Shown: positions 36,403 through 45,732, counted from the first letter of the stretch. The stretch: DNA of 64,000 nucleotides from Polyangium sp. 15x6 (GCF_029960785.1 NZ_JASBQE010000069.1:1-64000); one strand, 5' to 3'. The notes: a model not told the origin generated them from the sequence alone. Made by a program: numbers and translations.

Positions 36403-38213
36403 GACGGCATTTCTCCCGTGCGCTCGTAGCGCAACATCCACTGATTGCTGGTCTCGCGGCCGACGTCGCGGCGCTCGACGAGGCGTAACGGTTTGCCTTC
36501 GAGGCGCCGCGCGGTCCGGGCCGCGTCGTCGTTGCGGTAATGCTCGAAGTGGTTCCCCGGCGCGCTCTCCGCGCGCGCGGCGTGCGCGCGGCTGCGGACG
36601 AGGCCGAAGGCGACGTTGTCCACGAGCGTGAGCGTGCCGCCGGGGCGGAGCCGCGCGATCGCTGCGCCGAACGCGCGCGCCGGATCCTCGAGATGGTTCA
36701 CGCTGCGGAGCGCGAGCACGTGGTCGAACGTCCCGAGCTCCTCGCCGAGCTCCTCCGCGCGGCCCTCGACGAACCGCGCGAACGGGTGGCGCGACGCGAG
36801 GACGGCGAGCCGCTGCGGATCGGGATCGACCCCGACGTACGTGATGTGCCCTTCCGCCGCGCGACGCGCGAGCGCTTCGAGGTACGGGCCTTCGCCGCAG
36901 CCGAGATCGAGGACGCGGCCCGAGAGGTTCGCGAGGAGCTCCAGCACGGCGCGATCGTCGCGCGTGAAGACGTCGGCGGGCACGGGCTCCCATGCGCCCG
37001 TGCAGCGAGGCCGCTCGGGGCACGCTCCGCACTCGGCTGCGGGGCGCAACTTCCGTAAGTCCTTCGCGAAGTCATCGGGCGCGAGCTTGGTGGAGACGTC
37101 GAGGTAGATCTGACCCGCGCTCTCCTTCGCGGCGACGAGCTCCTCGTCGGAGAAGTCGCGCGTCTCGGTGCGGAAGAGGCGCATGCGGTCCTTGAGGCGC
37201 AAAAACAAGGTGCGGCCGCGATCGTACGGGCTCGGACCGTCTCCGCGGACCGGGCAGGGCGCGCCGGGCGGGCGCGCGAGATCGCGCTCGGGCACGAAGT
37301 TGTACGAGTTCGCCCGCGGGCGATCCGTGACGGGCCGGAGCGCGCTCGCGCCGTGGATCTCGTGGTAGCCGCGATAGAGGCCTGGGCACGCGCCGCGGAG
37401 CGCGCAGTCGCCGCAGACCTCCTCGGGCTGGATCTTGGCCACGTCGTCGACGGGGACGAAGTCGTCCTCGTCGGCCTCGATCATCGTCGAATAGCGGTGC
37501 GTCTTCAGGTCGTCGTAGAGATGCTCGAGGCCGGGGAGCAGGCAAAACGGGAGGCCGTCGTGCGCGAACCGCGGGCCGCGCTCGTTCCGCCGCGAGAGCC
37601 CGTACTCGATCGCCTCCTTCACGCGCGCCGCGCAGGCGGAGACGTCGGGGACGATGACGTCGAAGGCCCGGTTCGCCGCGCCCTTCGGCTGCGTCATCGA
37701 GAACTTGATGCACAGGTCCGGAAACGGGAGCAGCCGATCGACGAGGCCCTTCAAGTGCTTCAGGTTCGCCGTGGTGATGACGCAGTTGATCGTGAGATCG
37801 GGGATGCGTCCGTGCAGGTTCTCGATGGCCTGCATGGCCTTGTGAAAGGTGTCGGCGCGGACGACGGAGCCGTGCACCTTGGGCTCGCCGCCGTGCAGGG
37901 ACATGTAGACGTAGCGGAGGCGGCACTCACCCACGAGCTCGTCGACGACGTTCCGGTACGAGAGCATGAGCCCGTTCGTGACGAGGCCGAAATCGAGGCC
38001 GTGCGCGGCGATGCGGCGCGCCCAGCGCGAGAGCTCGGGCCGCATCGTGGGTTCGCCGCCGGAGAGGACGACCATGGAGGCGCCGATGCGCTTGGCGCGG
38101 TCGATCTTCCAGTCGACGCGCTCGGTGGTGTCGTCGAGGTGGCGGATGTCGGCCGTGTGGCAGAACGTGCAGTTCTCGTTGCACGCGTAGCCGACTTTGA
38201 TCAGCGCCTTCAC
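36399..38213 (-). CDS. Radical SAM-SPASM-like protein fused to a SAM methyltransferase
   Basis: The product is 604 residues starting at GTG 38213. The radical-SAM core is at the very N-terminus: C11-xxx-C15-xx-C18 (YACNENCTFC), VLSGGEPTMRPEL and VTNGLML. Auxiliary Cys groups follow (CGDCALRGACPGLYRGYHEIHG, and AECGACPERPRCTGAW). The last ~190 residues are a class I methyltransferase (VLDLGCGEGPYLEALARR, VGVDPDPQRLAVL, FDHVLALRSVNHLEDP). Fusion of the two SAM-using domains suggests a radical step followed by methylation. GTGA overlap with the next radical-SAM gene shows a dedicated pair. Confidence 0.85.
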   Translation of the reverse strand: MKALIKVGYACNENCTFCHTADIRHLDDTTERVDWKIDRAKRIGASMVVLSGGEPTMRPELSRWARRIAAHGLDFGLVTNGLMLSYRNVVDELVGECRLRYVYMSLHGGEPKVHGSVVRADTFHKAMQAIENLHGRIPDLTINCVITTANLKHLKGLVDRLLPFPDLCIKFSMTQPKGAANRAFDVIVPDVSACAARVKEAIEYGLSRRNERGPRFAHDGLPFCLLPGLEHLYDDLKTHRYSTMIEADEDDFVPVDDVAKIQPEEVCGDCALRGACPGLYRGYHEIHGASALRPVTDRPRANSYNFVPERDLARPPGAPCPVRGDGPSPYDRGRTLFLRLKDRMRLFRTETRDFSDEELVAAKESAGQIYLDVSTKLAPDDFAKDLRKLRPAAECGACPERPRCTGAWEPVPADVFTRDDRAVLELLANLSGRVLDLGCGEGPYLEALARRAAEGHITYVGVDPDPQRLAVLASRHPFARFVEGRAEELGEELGTFDHVLALRSVNHLEDPARAFGAAIARLRPGGTLTLVDNVAFGLVRSRAHAARAESAPGNHFEHYRNDDAARTARRLEGKPLRLVERRDVGRETSNQWMLRYERTGEMPS

Positions 38214-38242
38214 GACGGCGCGATCTTAGTACGAAGGAGGCC

Positions 38243-38623
38243 CTAGACCGCGGCCGAAAAGAGCTTACCGGGGTGCTTGCGCTCGAAATAAGCGGTGATC
38301 GCGCGTCCGAGGGACTCGATCACGACGGCGGCGATGCCCGCCCGGACCACGAATCCGGCCGGGCCGGGGACGAAGGCGGCGACACGCGTGGCCACGAACT
38401 TGAGGCCCGCGCCCATGACCTCGAGGCTGCCGCCCGCGGCGAGGCTCTTCAGGTTGCTCACGGGCTCGTCGTAGACGCCGCCGATGAAGTTGATCATGTG
38501 GACCTCGAGGGCGGCGAGGCCCGCCGTCGTGGAGATCGGCAGCGGGAGCGCCGCGAAGGCCGCGCCGCCGACCGCATACCGATGCACCCAGCGCATCGCT
38601 TCTTCCCTGCACGTGATCGCCAT
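38243..38623 (-). CDS. DUF697-like small membrane-associated protein
   Basis: The product is 126 residues from ATG 38623 (GAGG just before); ATG at MRWVHRYA (GGGAAGAAG upstream) is an alternative. The sequence RWVHRYAVGGAAFAALPLPISTTAGLAALEVHMINFIGGVYDEP matches the Ala-rich, PLP-containing helices of DUF697-type domains, which often follow Era-like GTPases; no GTPase is present here. Two hydrophobic helices (FVPGPAGFVVRAGIAAVVIESL) suggest membrane contact. Function unknown. Confidence 0.62.
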   Translation of the reverse strand: MAITCREEAMRWVHRYAVGGAAFAALPLPISTTAGLAALEVHMINFIGGVYDEPVSNLKSLAAGGSLEVMGAGLKFVATRVAAFVPGPAGFVVRAGIAAVVIESLGRAITAYFERKHPGKLFSAAV

Positions 38624-38688
38624 GCCTCGAAGCTGCACCAGCCCGAGCCGTTTTGCACGCTCGGGACGGTCGCATTCGTGCAGGAAGA

Positions 38689-40893
38689 TCAGCCGCTCGG
38701 CGCGGCTTCCGTGATGCCCGTCGCCGCAGGGAGAGCCTCTCCATCCTCCGTGACCCCGAGCCGTCCCGAGATCTCGAAGGTGTAATCCGCCGGCGTGAGC
38801 GCGCGGAGCGCCGCCTCGGCAGCCGCGAAGGCCGCGGGCAACGTCGCCGCCGGGCGCGTCGCGTCCCAGATCGCGGCGCAGGCCCTTTCGACGAGACTTC
38901 GAACCTCGGGCACCTCGGTGAGGAGGCGGCCATCACGCGCGCGCTCGGGCCGGAGCCAGACGTCGCAGAAGCGCGTGCGCAGGATGGGGACGTCCACGAG
39001 CTCCGGCGGCAAGCGCGCTTCGAGGAGGAGGTAGACGCGCGGAACAGGGCTCTCCGGTGCCTTCGCGCGGAAGACGAGGGTCATCGGCGGCTCGGCCACG
39101 CCGCCGCCGCGGAAGGCGCGGGAAGGCGTCGCCGTGATCTCGGCCGGCAGCGCGTCGGGCGCGCGGAGCGCCTTCCGGAGCCGCGCGCGCACGCGGCGCA
39201 GGAGCAGGGGTTCCGCGGGATCGTCCGCGGCCGCGACGAGGCCCACGAGCGTCTGTTCGAGCTTGGCGAGGACCGCGGGATCGTGCGGACGCACCGGGTA
39301 CGGCACGAGCGTGACGAGCAGCCGACCAGCCCGACGCGGCGCGACCCCCGCGAACGCCTCACCCGCGGCGCGACCTTCCTCGACGAGCACGAGCCCGAGC
39401 GGCAATCGCCCGGCGTCGACGAGATCCAGCACGAAATAACTCTTCCGCGGCCGATCCGTGATGCTGCGGGGCTCGTGCCGCACGAGCCGGAGCCGCAGGC
39501 CTTCGGCCCGCACGCTCACGAGCTGCGCCGCCCCGCCCTCGCCAACACGCCACACGAGCGGCGGCGACACGAGCCGCGAGCGCGACCGCGCCGACGGGAG
39601 CTCCGGCGAGAACGTTTTTTTCGGTTCTTCGGCCGGAATCCGCGCTCGCTCCCCGAGCTCGGCGCGCACCTGCGCGGCCGGATCGTGCGGCGCGTCCACC
39701 GCCGCGTTCCGCAAGAGGCCCGCCGTGATGAACAGAAACGCGAGCTCCGGCGCCACGGCCTCGCCGACGCGCAGGATTTGCTTTGACGTCCAAAAGATCG
39801 AGTCCCGGCGCCCCGCGGCCTTGTAAAAAGCCTTCACCTGCGTGAGCAGCTCGCGGTACGTCGCGCCGTACGTCTCCTCGAAGAACCGGCGCAAGAACGG
39901 CTCGTGGCGCGGCTCGTCGAGCGCGCTGTGCACGCACGCCGCGGCCCAGAAGCCGCTCGTCATCGCGAGGTGCACGCCCGTCGAGAGGATCGGATCGATG
40001 AAGCAGGCCGCGTCCCCCGCGAGCAAGATCCCCGGCCCGGAGAGGCGACGCGCGCGGTACGACCAGTCCTTCGCCCCCGTCACGTCCGTCACGCGCCGCG
40101 CGTTCGCGAGAAGCGGCCACGCCGCCTCCGACGCACGCAGCACCTGCTCGTACCAGGCCTTCGCCCCGAGCTTCTCGCGCTCCGCCCGCGTCGCCGCCGA
40201 GGTCACGACCCCCACGCTCGTCCGCTTGCCCAGCGGGATCACCCAGATCCAGCCCTCGGGCACGCTCGTCGTCAGGATGTGCGACTGCTTGTGGCCCGGC
40301 AGCCGCTCGGCGTCCTCCCAGTAGGCCCAGATCGCCACGTTCTTGAGGCCCCGCACGACCCGCCGCAGATCCGCGTTCCGCGCCACGAGCGCGCTCTGCC
40401 CCGACGCGTCCACGACGAACCGCGCCCGCTCGTCGCGCTCCTCGCCGCCCGGCCCTCGCACGCGCACCCCGACGGCGCGGCCCTTCTCGAAGATCACGCG
40501 CGTCACCGCGTGTCCCTCGCGCACCGTGGCCCCTGCCTTCTCGGCGTTGCGCAGGAGGATCTCGTCGAAGCGCCCTCGATCCACGAAGTACGCGTACGGG
40601 TGCACGTCGAGCTCGCGAAAATCGATCTCCCACGGCGTGCGATCGCGGCCCCAGACGAAGGTTTGTCCCTCCTTGCGCTCGAACCCCGCGCTCTCCACGG
40701 CCTCGCGCGCGCCGAGCGCGTCGAGGTACGGCAGGACGCCCGGCAAGAGCGACTCGCCGATGTGCTCGCGCGGGAAGCGCTCCCGCTCGAGCAAGAGGAC
40801 CCGCCGCCCTTCCCGGCCGAGGTAGGTCGCGACGGACGAGCCCGCGGGCCCGCCGCCGATCACGATCGCATCCCAAGATGCCGTGCTCTGCAT
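38689..40893 (-). CDS. Flavin-dependent halogenase-like FAD monooxygenase with C-terminal extension
   Basis: The product is 734 residues. The first ~410 have the FAD fold with GGGPAGSS near residue 13, ERFPREHIGESLLPG, the halogenase-type WxWxIP motif (GWIWVIPLG) and GDAACFIDPILSTGVH. These match flavin halogenases such as the myxobacterial CndH group and related geranylgeranyl-reductase-type enzymes. The C-terminal ~320 residues, rich in Arg/Leu beta and helix segments, are not assigned. No biosynthetic cluster or carrier protein is next to it, so chlorination is unproven. It follows the MOSC gene by 22 bp on the same strand. Confidence 0.75.
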   Translation of the reverse strand: MQSTASWDAIVIGGGPAGSSVATYLGREGRRVLLLERERFPREHIGESLLPGVLPYLDALGAREAVESAGFERKEGQTFVWGRDRTPWEIDFRELDVHPYAYFVDRGRFDEILLRNAEKAGATVREGHAVTRVIFEKGRAVGVRVRGPGGEERDERARFVVDASGQSALVARNADLRRVVRGLKNVAIWAYWEDAERLPGHKQSHILTTSVPEGWIWVIPLGKRTSVGVVTSAATRAEREKLGAKAWYEQVLRASEAAWPLLANARRVTDVTGAKDWSYRARRLSGPGILLAGDAACFIDPILSTGVHLAMTSGFWAAACVHSALDEPRHEPFLRRFFEETYGATYRELLTQVKAFYKAAGRRDSIFWTSKQILRVGEAVAPELAFLFITAGLLRNAAVDAPHDPAAQVRAELGERARIPAEEPKKTFSPELPSARSRSRLVSPPLVWRVGEGGAAQLVSVRAEGLRLRLVRHEPRSITDRPRKSYFVLDLVDAGRLPLGLVLVEEGRAAGEAFAGVAPRRAGRLLVTLVPYPVRPHDPAVLAKLEQTLVGLVAAADDPAEPLLLRRVRARLRKALRAPDALPAEITATPSRAFRGGGVAEPPMTLVFRAKAPESPVPRVYLLLEARLPPELVDVPILRTRFCDVWLRPERARDGRLLTEVPEVRSLVERACAAIWDATRPAATLPAAFAAAEAALRALTPADYTFEISGRLGVTEDGEALPAATGITEAAPSG

Positions 40894-40915
40894 GCTTCTT
40901 CGTTTCCTCGGCGCC

Positions 40916-41737
40916 TCAGCCGGCCACGTCGTACGAGTGCGCGCCCAGGGTCACGGCGTCACCCACGCGGATCTCGCCCTCGCCCTCGGGGACCAGGTTC
41001 CAGCCGAAATACACGCGGTTCGCCCGCGCCCGGAACGTCGCCAGCGTCGCCAGCGGATCCTTGCCGCGCACGCCCGTCGCCTGGTCCACGGTGATCACGT
41101 TGCAGCGGCTGCACGGCTTGCGCAGGTGGAAGACCACCGAGCCGATGGACAGGCTCGTCCACGCGTCCTCGGCCCAGGGCGGCGCCCCGCGGACCACGAG
41201 GTTCGGCCGGAACCGATCCATCGGCACGGCGTCGCGCAGGCGCGCGTTCAGGTCCGCGAGCGAGCCTTCCGACGTGAGCAGATACGGAAACCCGTCGGCG
41301 AAGGCGACCCGCTCCTTGCGGCGCGCGTAACGGCCGTCCACGCGCCGCGCGGCGTCCTCGGGCATGTACACGAGCTCCGCGCGCTGTCCGAGGTAGTCGC
41401 TCAGGTACGCCGCGGCCTCGTCGCCGACGAAGACGGCGCGGCATTTGTCGCTCCAGACCCGGACGCGCCGATCCGTCGGCCCTTCGGGGCGGAGCGGCAG
41501 GCGAAGCGGCCCGTGATCCTTTGCGTGGAGGACGAGCGTCTCGCCTTCGATCGCCGTCTCGATGAGCGCCATCTGCGGCAGCTCCCGCTGCGTGAGGAAC
41601 TCGCCGTCCGGGTCGACGATCATGAACCGCCGGTCGTGCTCGATCCCGAGGCTCAGTGCCCGAGCCCGGTCGAGGGCGATGCCGCGGGCGCCCTTGACGG
41701 GGTACACGAAGAGTCCGCTCAGGGTGATGGTGCTCAT
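40916..41737 (-). CDS. MOSC-domain protein (MOSC_N + MOSC, YcbX/mARC type)
   Basis: The product is 273 residues. The N-terminal beta-barrel starts ITLSGLFVYPVKGARGIAL, with GIEHDRRFMIVD typical of MOSC_N. The C-terminal MOSC domain has DGFPYLLTSEGSLADLN, FRPNLVV, and KPCSRCNVITVDQATG, which holds the Cys that binds molybdenum in mARC/YcbX proteins. It probably reduces N-hydroxylated compounds with a flavin/ferredoxin partner, though the built-in ferredoxin domain of YcbX is absent. It forms an operon with the halogenase-like gene. Confidence 0.88.
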   Translation of the reverse strand: MSTITLSGLFVYPVKGARGIALDRARALSLGIEHDRRFMIVDPDGEFLTQRELPQMALIETAIEGETLVLHAKDHGPLRLPLRPEGPTDRRVRVWSDKCRAVFVGDEAAAYLSDYLGQRAELVYMPEDAARRVDGRYARRKERVAFADGFPYLLTSEGSLADLNARLRDAVPMDRFRPNLVVRGAPPWAEDAWTSLSIGSVVFHLRKPCSRCNVITVDQATGVRGKDPLATLATFRARANRVYFGWNLVPEGEGEIRVGDAVTLGAHSYDVAG

Positions 41738-41829
41738 GGGGCCATGGGAGGCATAAAGCGGCCCCGCTCGCGCGTCGAGAGGATGAAAGGCGCTCGCCTG
41801 AACGCCACGCCGGCCCTAGAACGGGGGGC

Positions 41830-42828
41830 ATGTCGCAAGGTCGATTCCGCCGTGTTGCGTGGGCGACGCTCGCCGTCACCCTCGGCGTCATCCTCTGGGG
41901 CGCCTACGTCCGCGCCACGAGCTCCGGCGCGGGCTGCGGGAGCCACTGGCCCACCTGCAACGGCGAGGTCATTCCCCGCGCGCCCACCGTGAAGACTCTG
42001 ATCGAGTTCACGCATCGGGTGACCTCGGGGATCGCCTTCCTGCTCACGTTGCTCCAGCTCGTGTGGGCCTTCCGCGCCTTCCCGCGCCGGCATGCGGTGC
42101 GGTTCGGAGCGGCGTGGTCGATGTTCTTCATGGTGACGGAGGCGGCCGTCGGCGCGGGCATCGTCCTCTTCGAGCGGGTCGCGGGCGACGCGTCGATCGC
42201 GCGTGGCTACTGGATGAGCGCGCACCTCATCAACACGTTCCTCCTCGTCGCGTCGATGACGCTCACCGTGCTCTGGGCCTCGGGTGGCCCCTTGCCGCGT
42301 CGCTCCTCGGGCGCGCCGACCTACGTGCTCGGCGGCGGCCTCCTCGGCGTCGTGCTCGTCGGCGTGACCGGCGCGATCGCGGCCCTCGGCGACACGCTCT
42401 TCCCCGCGAAGACCCTGAGCGAAGGCCTCGCCGCGGACGTGTCGCAGACCGCGCACGCCTTCGTGCAGCTCCGCGTCTACCACCCGATCGTGGCCGGCGT
42501 GGTCGCGGCGTACCTCCTCTTCGCGACGGGGTTCGTCGCGTCGCAACGCCCGAACCTCCTCAAGCCTGCGCGGCTCGTATCGGCGCTCGTGATCGTGCAG
42601 ATCGGCGCGGGCTTTTTGAACCTCTTCCTCCTCGCGCCCGTGGCGATGCAGCTCGTGCACCTCTTGCTCGCCGATCTCGTGTGGATGGCGCTCGTCGTGC
42701 TCACGGCGTGGTCACTCGGAGAGGCACCCGCGTCCGCGTCGTCCGAGGCTTCGGGCTCGACCACGCCGCTGCCGTGGTACGGCGCCCCGGACGAGTTCGC
42801 ACGCCCGAAAGAGACGCCTCCGCGGTAG
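41830..42828 (+). CDS. ctaA: COX15/CtaA-type haem A synthase
   Basis: The product is 332 residues with eight predicted TM helices. The family marks are GAYVRATSSGAGCGSHWPTCNG (Cys pair in the first loop), the haem-ligand His regions FTHRVTSG, SAHLINTF, FVQLRVYHPIVAG and LVHLLLADLVW. It converts haem O to haem A for cytochrome oxidase. No ctaB or cox genes are in the window. The Pro/Ser-rich tail after the last helix is not conserved. It diverges from the MOSC gene across 92 bp. Confidence 0.9.
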   Translation: MSQGRFRRVAWATLAVTLGVILWGAYVRATSSGAGCGSHWPTCNGEVIPRAPTVKTLIEFTHRVTSGIAFLLTLLQLVWAFRAFPRRHAVRFGAAWSMFFMVTEAAVGAGIVLFERVAGDASIARGYWMSAHLINTFLLVASMTLTVLWASGGPLPRRSSGAPTYVLGGGLLGVVLVGVTGAIAALGDTLFPAKTLSEGLAADVSQTAHAFVQLRVYHPIVAGVVAAYLLFATGFVASQRPNLLKPARLVSALVIVQIGAGFLNLFLLAPVAMQLVHLLLADLVWMALVVLTAWSLGEAPASASSEASGSTTPLPWYGAPDEFARPKETPPR

Positions 42829-42887
42829 GATGTCCCCATCGAAGCGCGCGAACGGCGCGTGGCTCAGGCTTGGAAGGGAGACAGACG

Positions 42888-43466
42888 ATGAGGCTTGGTT
42901 TGTATGCGCTCGGGCTCGCGGCGCTCGGCTCTTTGTTCGTGACCGTGGCGGGGTGCAGCGACGACACGGGCGGCTCGGGCGGCGCCGGCGGCTCGGGCAA
43001 CGGTTCGTCTTCGAGCTCCTCGGGCAGCGGCGGCGCGGGCGGCGCCGGCGGCGGGTCCTCGAGCTCCGCCGGCGGCGGCTCGTCGAGCTCGTCCGGCCCG
43101 GGCGGCGGCTCGTCGAGCTCCTCCGGCAGCGGCGGCAGCGGCAGCTACTCGGTCTGCAGCGACTGCACGAGCAACACCACGGGCGCGTACGTGAACGAGT
43201 GCAAGGCGCTCGCGGACGCTTGTACCGCCGATGCGGACTGCAAGGCCCTCGCCGACTGCTCCTACGACAAGTGCGTGCTCAGCACCGAGGGCGGCTGCTG
43301 CACGCTCAAGTGTGCGCAGGACCTCGCCACGCCCCAGGCGGCCCTCAACAAGTTCAAGGCCCTCGACTCCTGCGTCTTCTGCCAGACGTGCAAGACGATC
43401 TGCATGAGCGACGGCGCGCCCGAGTACTGCGCCGTCGTCGAGGCCGCGAACCCGAACTGCCCCTGA
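42888..43466 (+). CDS. Ser/Gly-linker Cys-rich lipoprotein
   Basis: The product is 192 residues. Signal peptide with lipobox VAGCS, then ~60 residues of almost only Ser and Gly (GGSSSSSG blocks), then a compact domain with about 14 Cys (VCSDCTSN, ECKALADACTADADCKALADCSYDKC, CCTLKCAQDL, CVFCQTCKTIC). It belongs to the secreted Cys-rich lipoproteins common in Polyangiales. RBS GGAAGGGAG precedes the ATG. It converges with a second Cys-rich lipoprotein gene that shares the 'DCxxxC..C' layout. Confidence 0.78.
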   Translation: MRLGLYALGLAALGSLFVTVAGCSDDTGGSGGAGGSGNGSSSSSSGSGGAGGAGGGSSSSAGGGSSSSSGPGGGSSSSSGSGGSGSYSVCSDCTSNTTGAYVNECKALADACTADADCKALADCSYDKCVLSTEGGCCTLKCAQDLATPQAALNKFKALDSCVFCQTCKTICMSDGAPEYCAVVEAANPNCP

Positions 43467-43478
43467 ACCGACGCATCA

Positions 43479-43500
43479 GAGGGGGCCCCTCGGCCCCCTC
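43479..43500. terminator. Bidirectional terminator hairpin
   Basis: A perfect 9-bp stem GAGGGGGCC/GGCCCCCTC with loop CCTC lies between two convergent lipoprotein genes (stops at 43466 and 43506). Confidence 0.65.
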
Positions 43501-43505
43501 CCCGC

Positions 43506-44300
43506 TCACGGGATCCACGACTCCGTGAGGCATTCTCCCGCGACGCACTGCTCGTACGCTTCGAGCAGCTTCCGCCCCTCGACCGCGTCCGCCGAATCGT
43601 CACAGGCGGTGCAGTCCGCGATCGTCCCGCAGAACTTCACGCAATCGCGGTACGTCGAGCACCGCGCATCGGCTTCGCACGCCTTCATGTAGCCCGTGCA
43701 ATCGCCGTTGTTCATGAACGTCCGGCAGAGATCGTAGTCCTGCGGGTAAAACGCGCAGGGCGGTGAGCACTTCACCTCCTGCGCGCAGTTCACCACCGCG
43801 ATGTGCTGATCTTTCCCGCCCGCGAAGCGCTCCTGGCAGTACACGAAGCACGCGCTTTCGTCCGGCGATCCCGTGGCGCTGAGGTTCGCGCACAACGTCT
43901 CGATGCACGCCTCGATGCCGCGGCACTCGGGCCCGCACGCCTTCTCGACCTGCCCGCACGCCCCCTCCAGGCACTCGTCGCACTGGCTCCACGGCCCGTC
44001 TTCGGCGCTCGGCCCGGGGCCGGGGCCGAAGCCGCCGTCCGGCTCGACGACGCCGCCGTCCCCCGAGCCGCCCGGCACGACGCAGACGTTGGCGATGCAG
44101 CGCAGCGGCACCGCGCAGTCGTCGGTCTTCGTGCAGCTATCGCCGGGGAAGCCGGGGCGCGGCTCGAGAGCCGTATCCTCGGTGCACCCGGCCGCGCCCG
44201 AGATCCACGCGAGCACGAGCGGCACGCCGAACAACGAAAGAAACGCCCAACGTGTACGCGAACGAGAAAGCTCCCCGGCCGCCTTGCCGCCTCGATCCAT
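43506..44300 (-). CDS. Cys-rich lipoprotein
   Basis: The product is 264 residues with a basic N-terminus and lipobox GAAGCT. The mature part has a CTKTDDCAVPLRCIANVCV module (spaced like plant-type or EB-like Cys modules), a Gly/Pro linker, and a larger Cys-rich helical domain (QCDECLEGACGQVEKACGPECRGIEACIETLC, CTGYMKACEADARCSTYRDCVKFC). The late domain resembles that in the convergent neighbour, so the two may be distant paralogues. Function unknown, probably surface-exposed. Confidence 0.75.
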   Translation of the reverse strand: MDRGGKAAGELSRSRTRWAFLSLFGVPLVLAWISGAAGCTEDTALEPRPGFPGDSCTKTDDCAVPLRCIANVCVVPGGSGDGGVVEPDGGFGPGPGPSAEDGPWSQCDECLEGACGQVEKACGPECRGIEACIETLCANLSATGSPDESACFVYCQERFAGGKDQHIAVVNCAQEVKCSPPCAFYPQDYDLCRTFMNNGDCTGYMKACEADARCSTYRDCVKFCGTIADCTACDDSADAVEGRKLLEAYEQCVAGECLTESWIP

Positions 44301-44354
44301 GCCCCGACCATGCCACGAGGACGCGCCGGGCGGAACGGGGATGAGGGTCGCGCC

Positions 44355-45527
44355 CTACGGCGCGAGGACCTCGGCGATCCGCGAGAGCCGCTCCAGATCG
44401 TGGATGTCGTACGGGAACGCCGGCACGTGCGCGAGCAAGCTCCCGCCCGAGGCCTCGTCCTCCAGCGCCGCCTCGAGCCCCACGAGATGCAGCGCGTCGA
44501 GCTTGCCCATGCGGCTCTCGTCCTCCGCCGCGCGCCGGAGCCGCGTCGGCGCATCCGGCCCGAGCGAGATCGCGCTCTTCGCCAGCGCCGCCTCCACCTC
44601 CGCCGCGTCCGGCACGCGCCCGTACGCCGGGTGCACGCGGTTCACCACGAACGCGTCGCGCCGCATGTCCTGCTCACGCAGCCGATCGGCGAAGAACATC
44701 ACCTCCCGCACTGCGAGCGGGTCCGGCGTCGTCACGAGCACGTACGCCACGTCGGGCCCCCGCAGCGCCGCGCTCACCGCGTCGGCGCGCTTCTTCCACC
44801 CGCCGAAGACCGAGTTGATCTCCGCGATGAACGCCGCCATCTGCTCCAGAAACCCGCTGCCCGACACCTTCCCGATGCCCCGCACGATCGCGGCCGCGCT
44901 CTTCGCGAGCACGTTGAGCGAGAACTTCCCCGAGCTCTGCACGGCTTGCACGAGCCACCGCGTCGCGGCGCTGTCGATCGCGCCGACGAGCCGCTCCGGC
45001 GCGTCGAGGAAATCGAGCGCGTTCGGCGTCGGCGGCGTGTCGAGCAGGATGAGGTCGTAGCTCGGATCGCCCTTCGTCGCGTAGAGCTTCTCCATCGCCA
45101 TGTACTCCTGGGTACCGGCGAGCGACGTGGAGATGTACTTGTAGAGGACGTTGTTCAGGATGCGATCGCGCTGCTCGGCGGAGGGCGCGAGCTGCGTGAC
45201 GAGCGAGTCGAACGTGCTCTTCGTGTCCAGCATCATCACGGTCATCGAGCCCGTGACCGGCACGCCGGCCTGCGCGAAGAGGGCCGGATCGATCGTCTGC
45301 GCCTCGGTCTTCATCTCCTCGATGCCGAGGCTCTGCGAGAGCCGCCGCGCCGGGTCGATCGTCAAGCAGAGGACACGCTTGCCTCGACGCGCCGCCGCGA
45401 GGCCGAGGGCAGCCGTCGTGGTCGTCTTGCCGACCCCGCCGCAACCGACGACGAGGAGGACCCGCCGGGAATCGAGGAGCTTGCCGAGCCCGCCGGGCGT
45501 GGACGAACTTGTTTCCGAGGCTGCCAC
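44355..45527 (-). CDS. ArsA/Get3-family ATPase
   Basis: The product is 390 residues, a single ATPase unit. Walker A is GCGGVGKTTTTAA. LTIDPARRLSQSLG, LILLDTPPTPNALDFLDAP (switch II) and VTTPDPLAVREVMFFADRL are typical of bacterial ArsA-like ATPases. The GTG at 45527 is preceded by AAAGGG; the upstream open frame is not conserved-looking. No arsenite pump or ars gene is nearby, so arsenic resistance is not supported; Get3-like protein handling or another dimer switch is equally possible. Confidence 0.85.
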   Translation of the reverse strand: MAASETSSSTPGGLGKLLDSRRVLLVVGCGGVGKTTTTAALGLAAARRGKRVLCLTIDPARRLSQSLGIEEMKTEAQTIDPALFAQAGVPVTGSMTVMMLDTKSTFDSLVTQLAPSAEQRDRILNNVLYKYISTSLAGTQEYMAMEKLYATKGDPSYDLILLDTPPTPNALDFLDAPERLVGAIDSAATRWLVQAVQSSGKFSLNVLAKSAAAIVRGIGKVSGSGFLEQMAAFIAEINSVFGGWKKRADAVSAALRGPDVAYVLVTTPDPLAVREVMFFADRLREQDMRRDAFVVNRVHPAYGRVPDAAEVEAALAKSAISLGPDAPTRLRRAAEDESRMGKLDALHLVGLEAALEDEASGGSLLAHVPAFPYDIHDLERLSRIAEVLAP

Positions 45528-45709
45528 GGCCGGCCCTTTAGCACGATGGGGGCGGAAGCGGGAGCGGGAGCGGGAGTGGGTTCTGGCGATCCCGCTCGGG
45601 AACGGCGAGCGTACCGTCGTGCTCGGCCTCTTCAACCGGGCGGATGGGCACCCAGCCGCGGCGGGCGCGGCGTCGGCGTTCTTTAGCGCGGTGAAGGACG
45701 ACCAAGGAT

Positions 45710-45732
45710 GGGGACCCGGTCATCGGGTCCCC
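45710..45732. terminator. Terminator hairpin after the Ala-rich lipoprotein gene
   Basis: A perfect 9-bp stem GGGGACCCG/CGGGTCCCC with a 5-base loop lies 28 bp past the stop of the minus-strand gene at 45761. Confidence 0.6.

Noticed and set aside
44355-45527. Loss of the signature Lys in the ArsA P-loop (GCGGVGKT)
   Set aside because: Cys or Ser at this place is common in bacterial ArsA-like ATPases, so it is not a defect.
44355-45527. Arsenic-resistance operon
   Set aside because: No ArsB, ArsC, ArsR or ArsD gene is adjacent; only the ATPase fold supports it.
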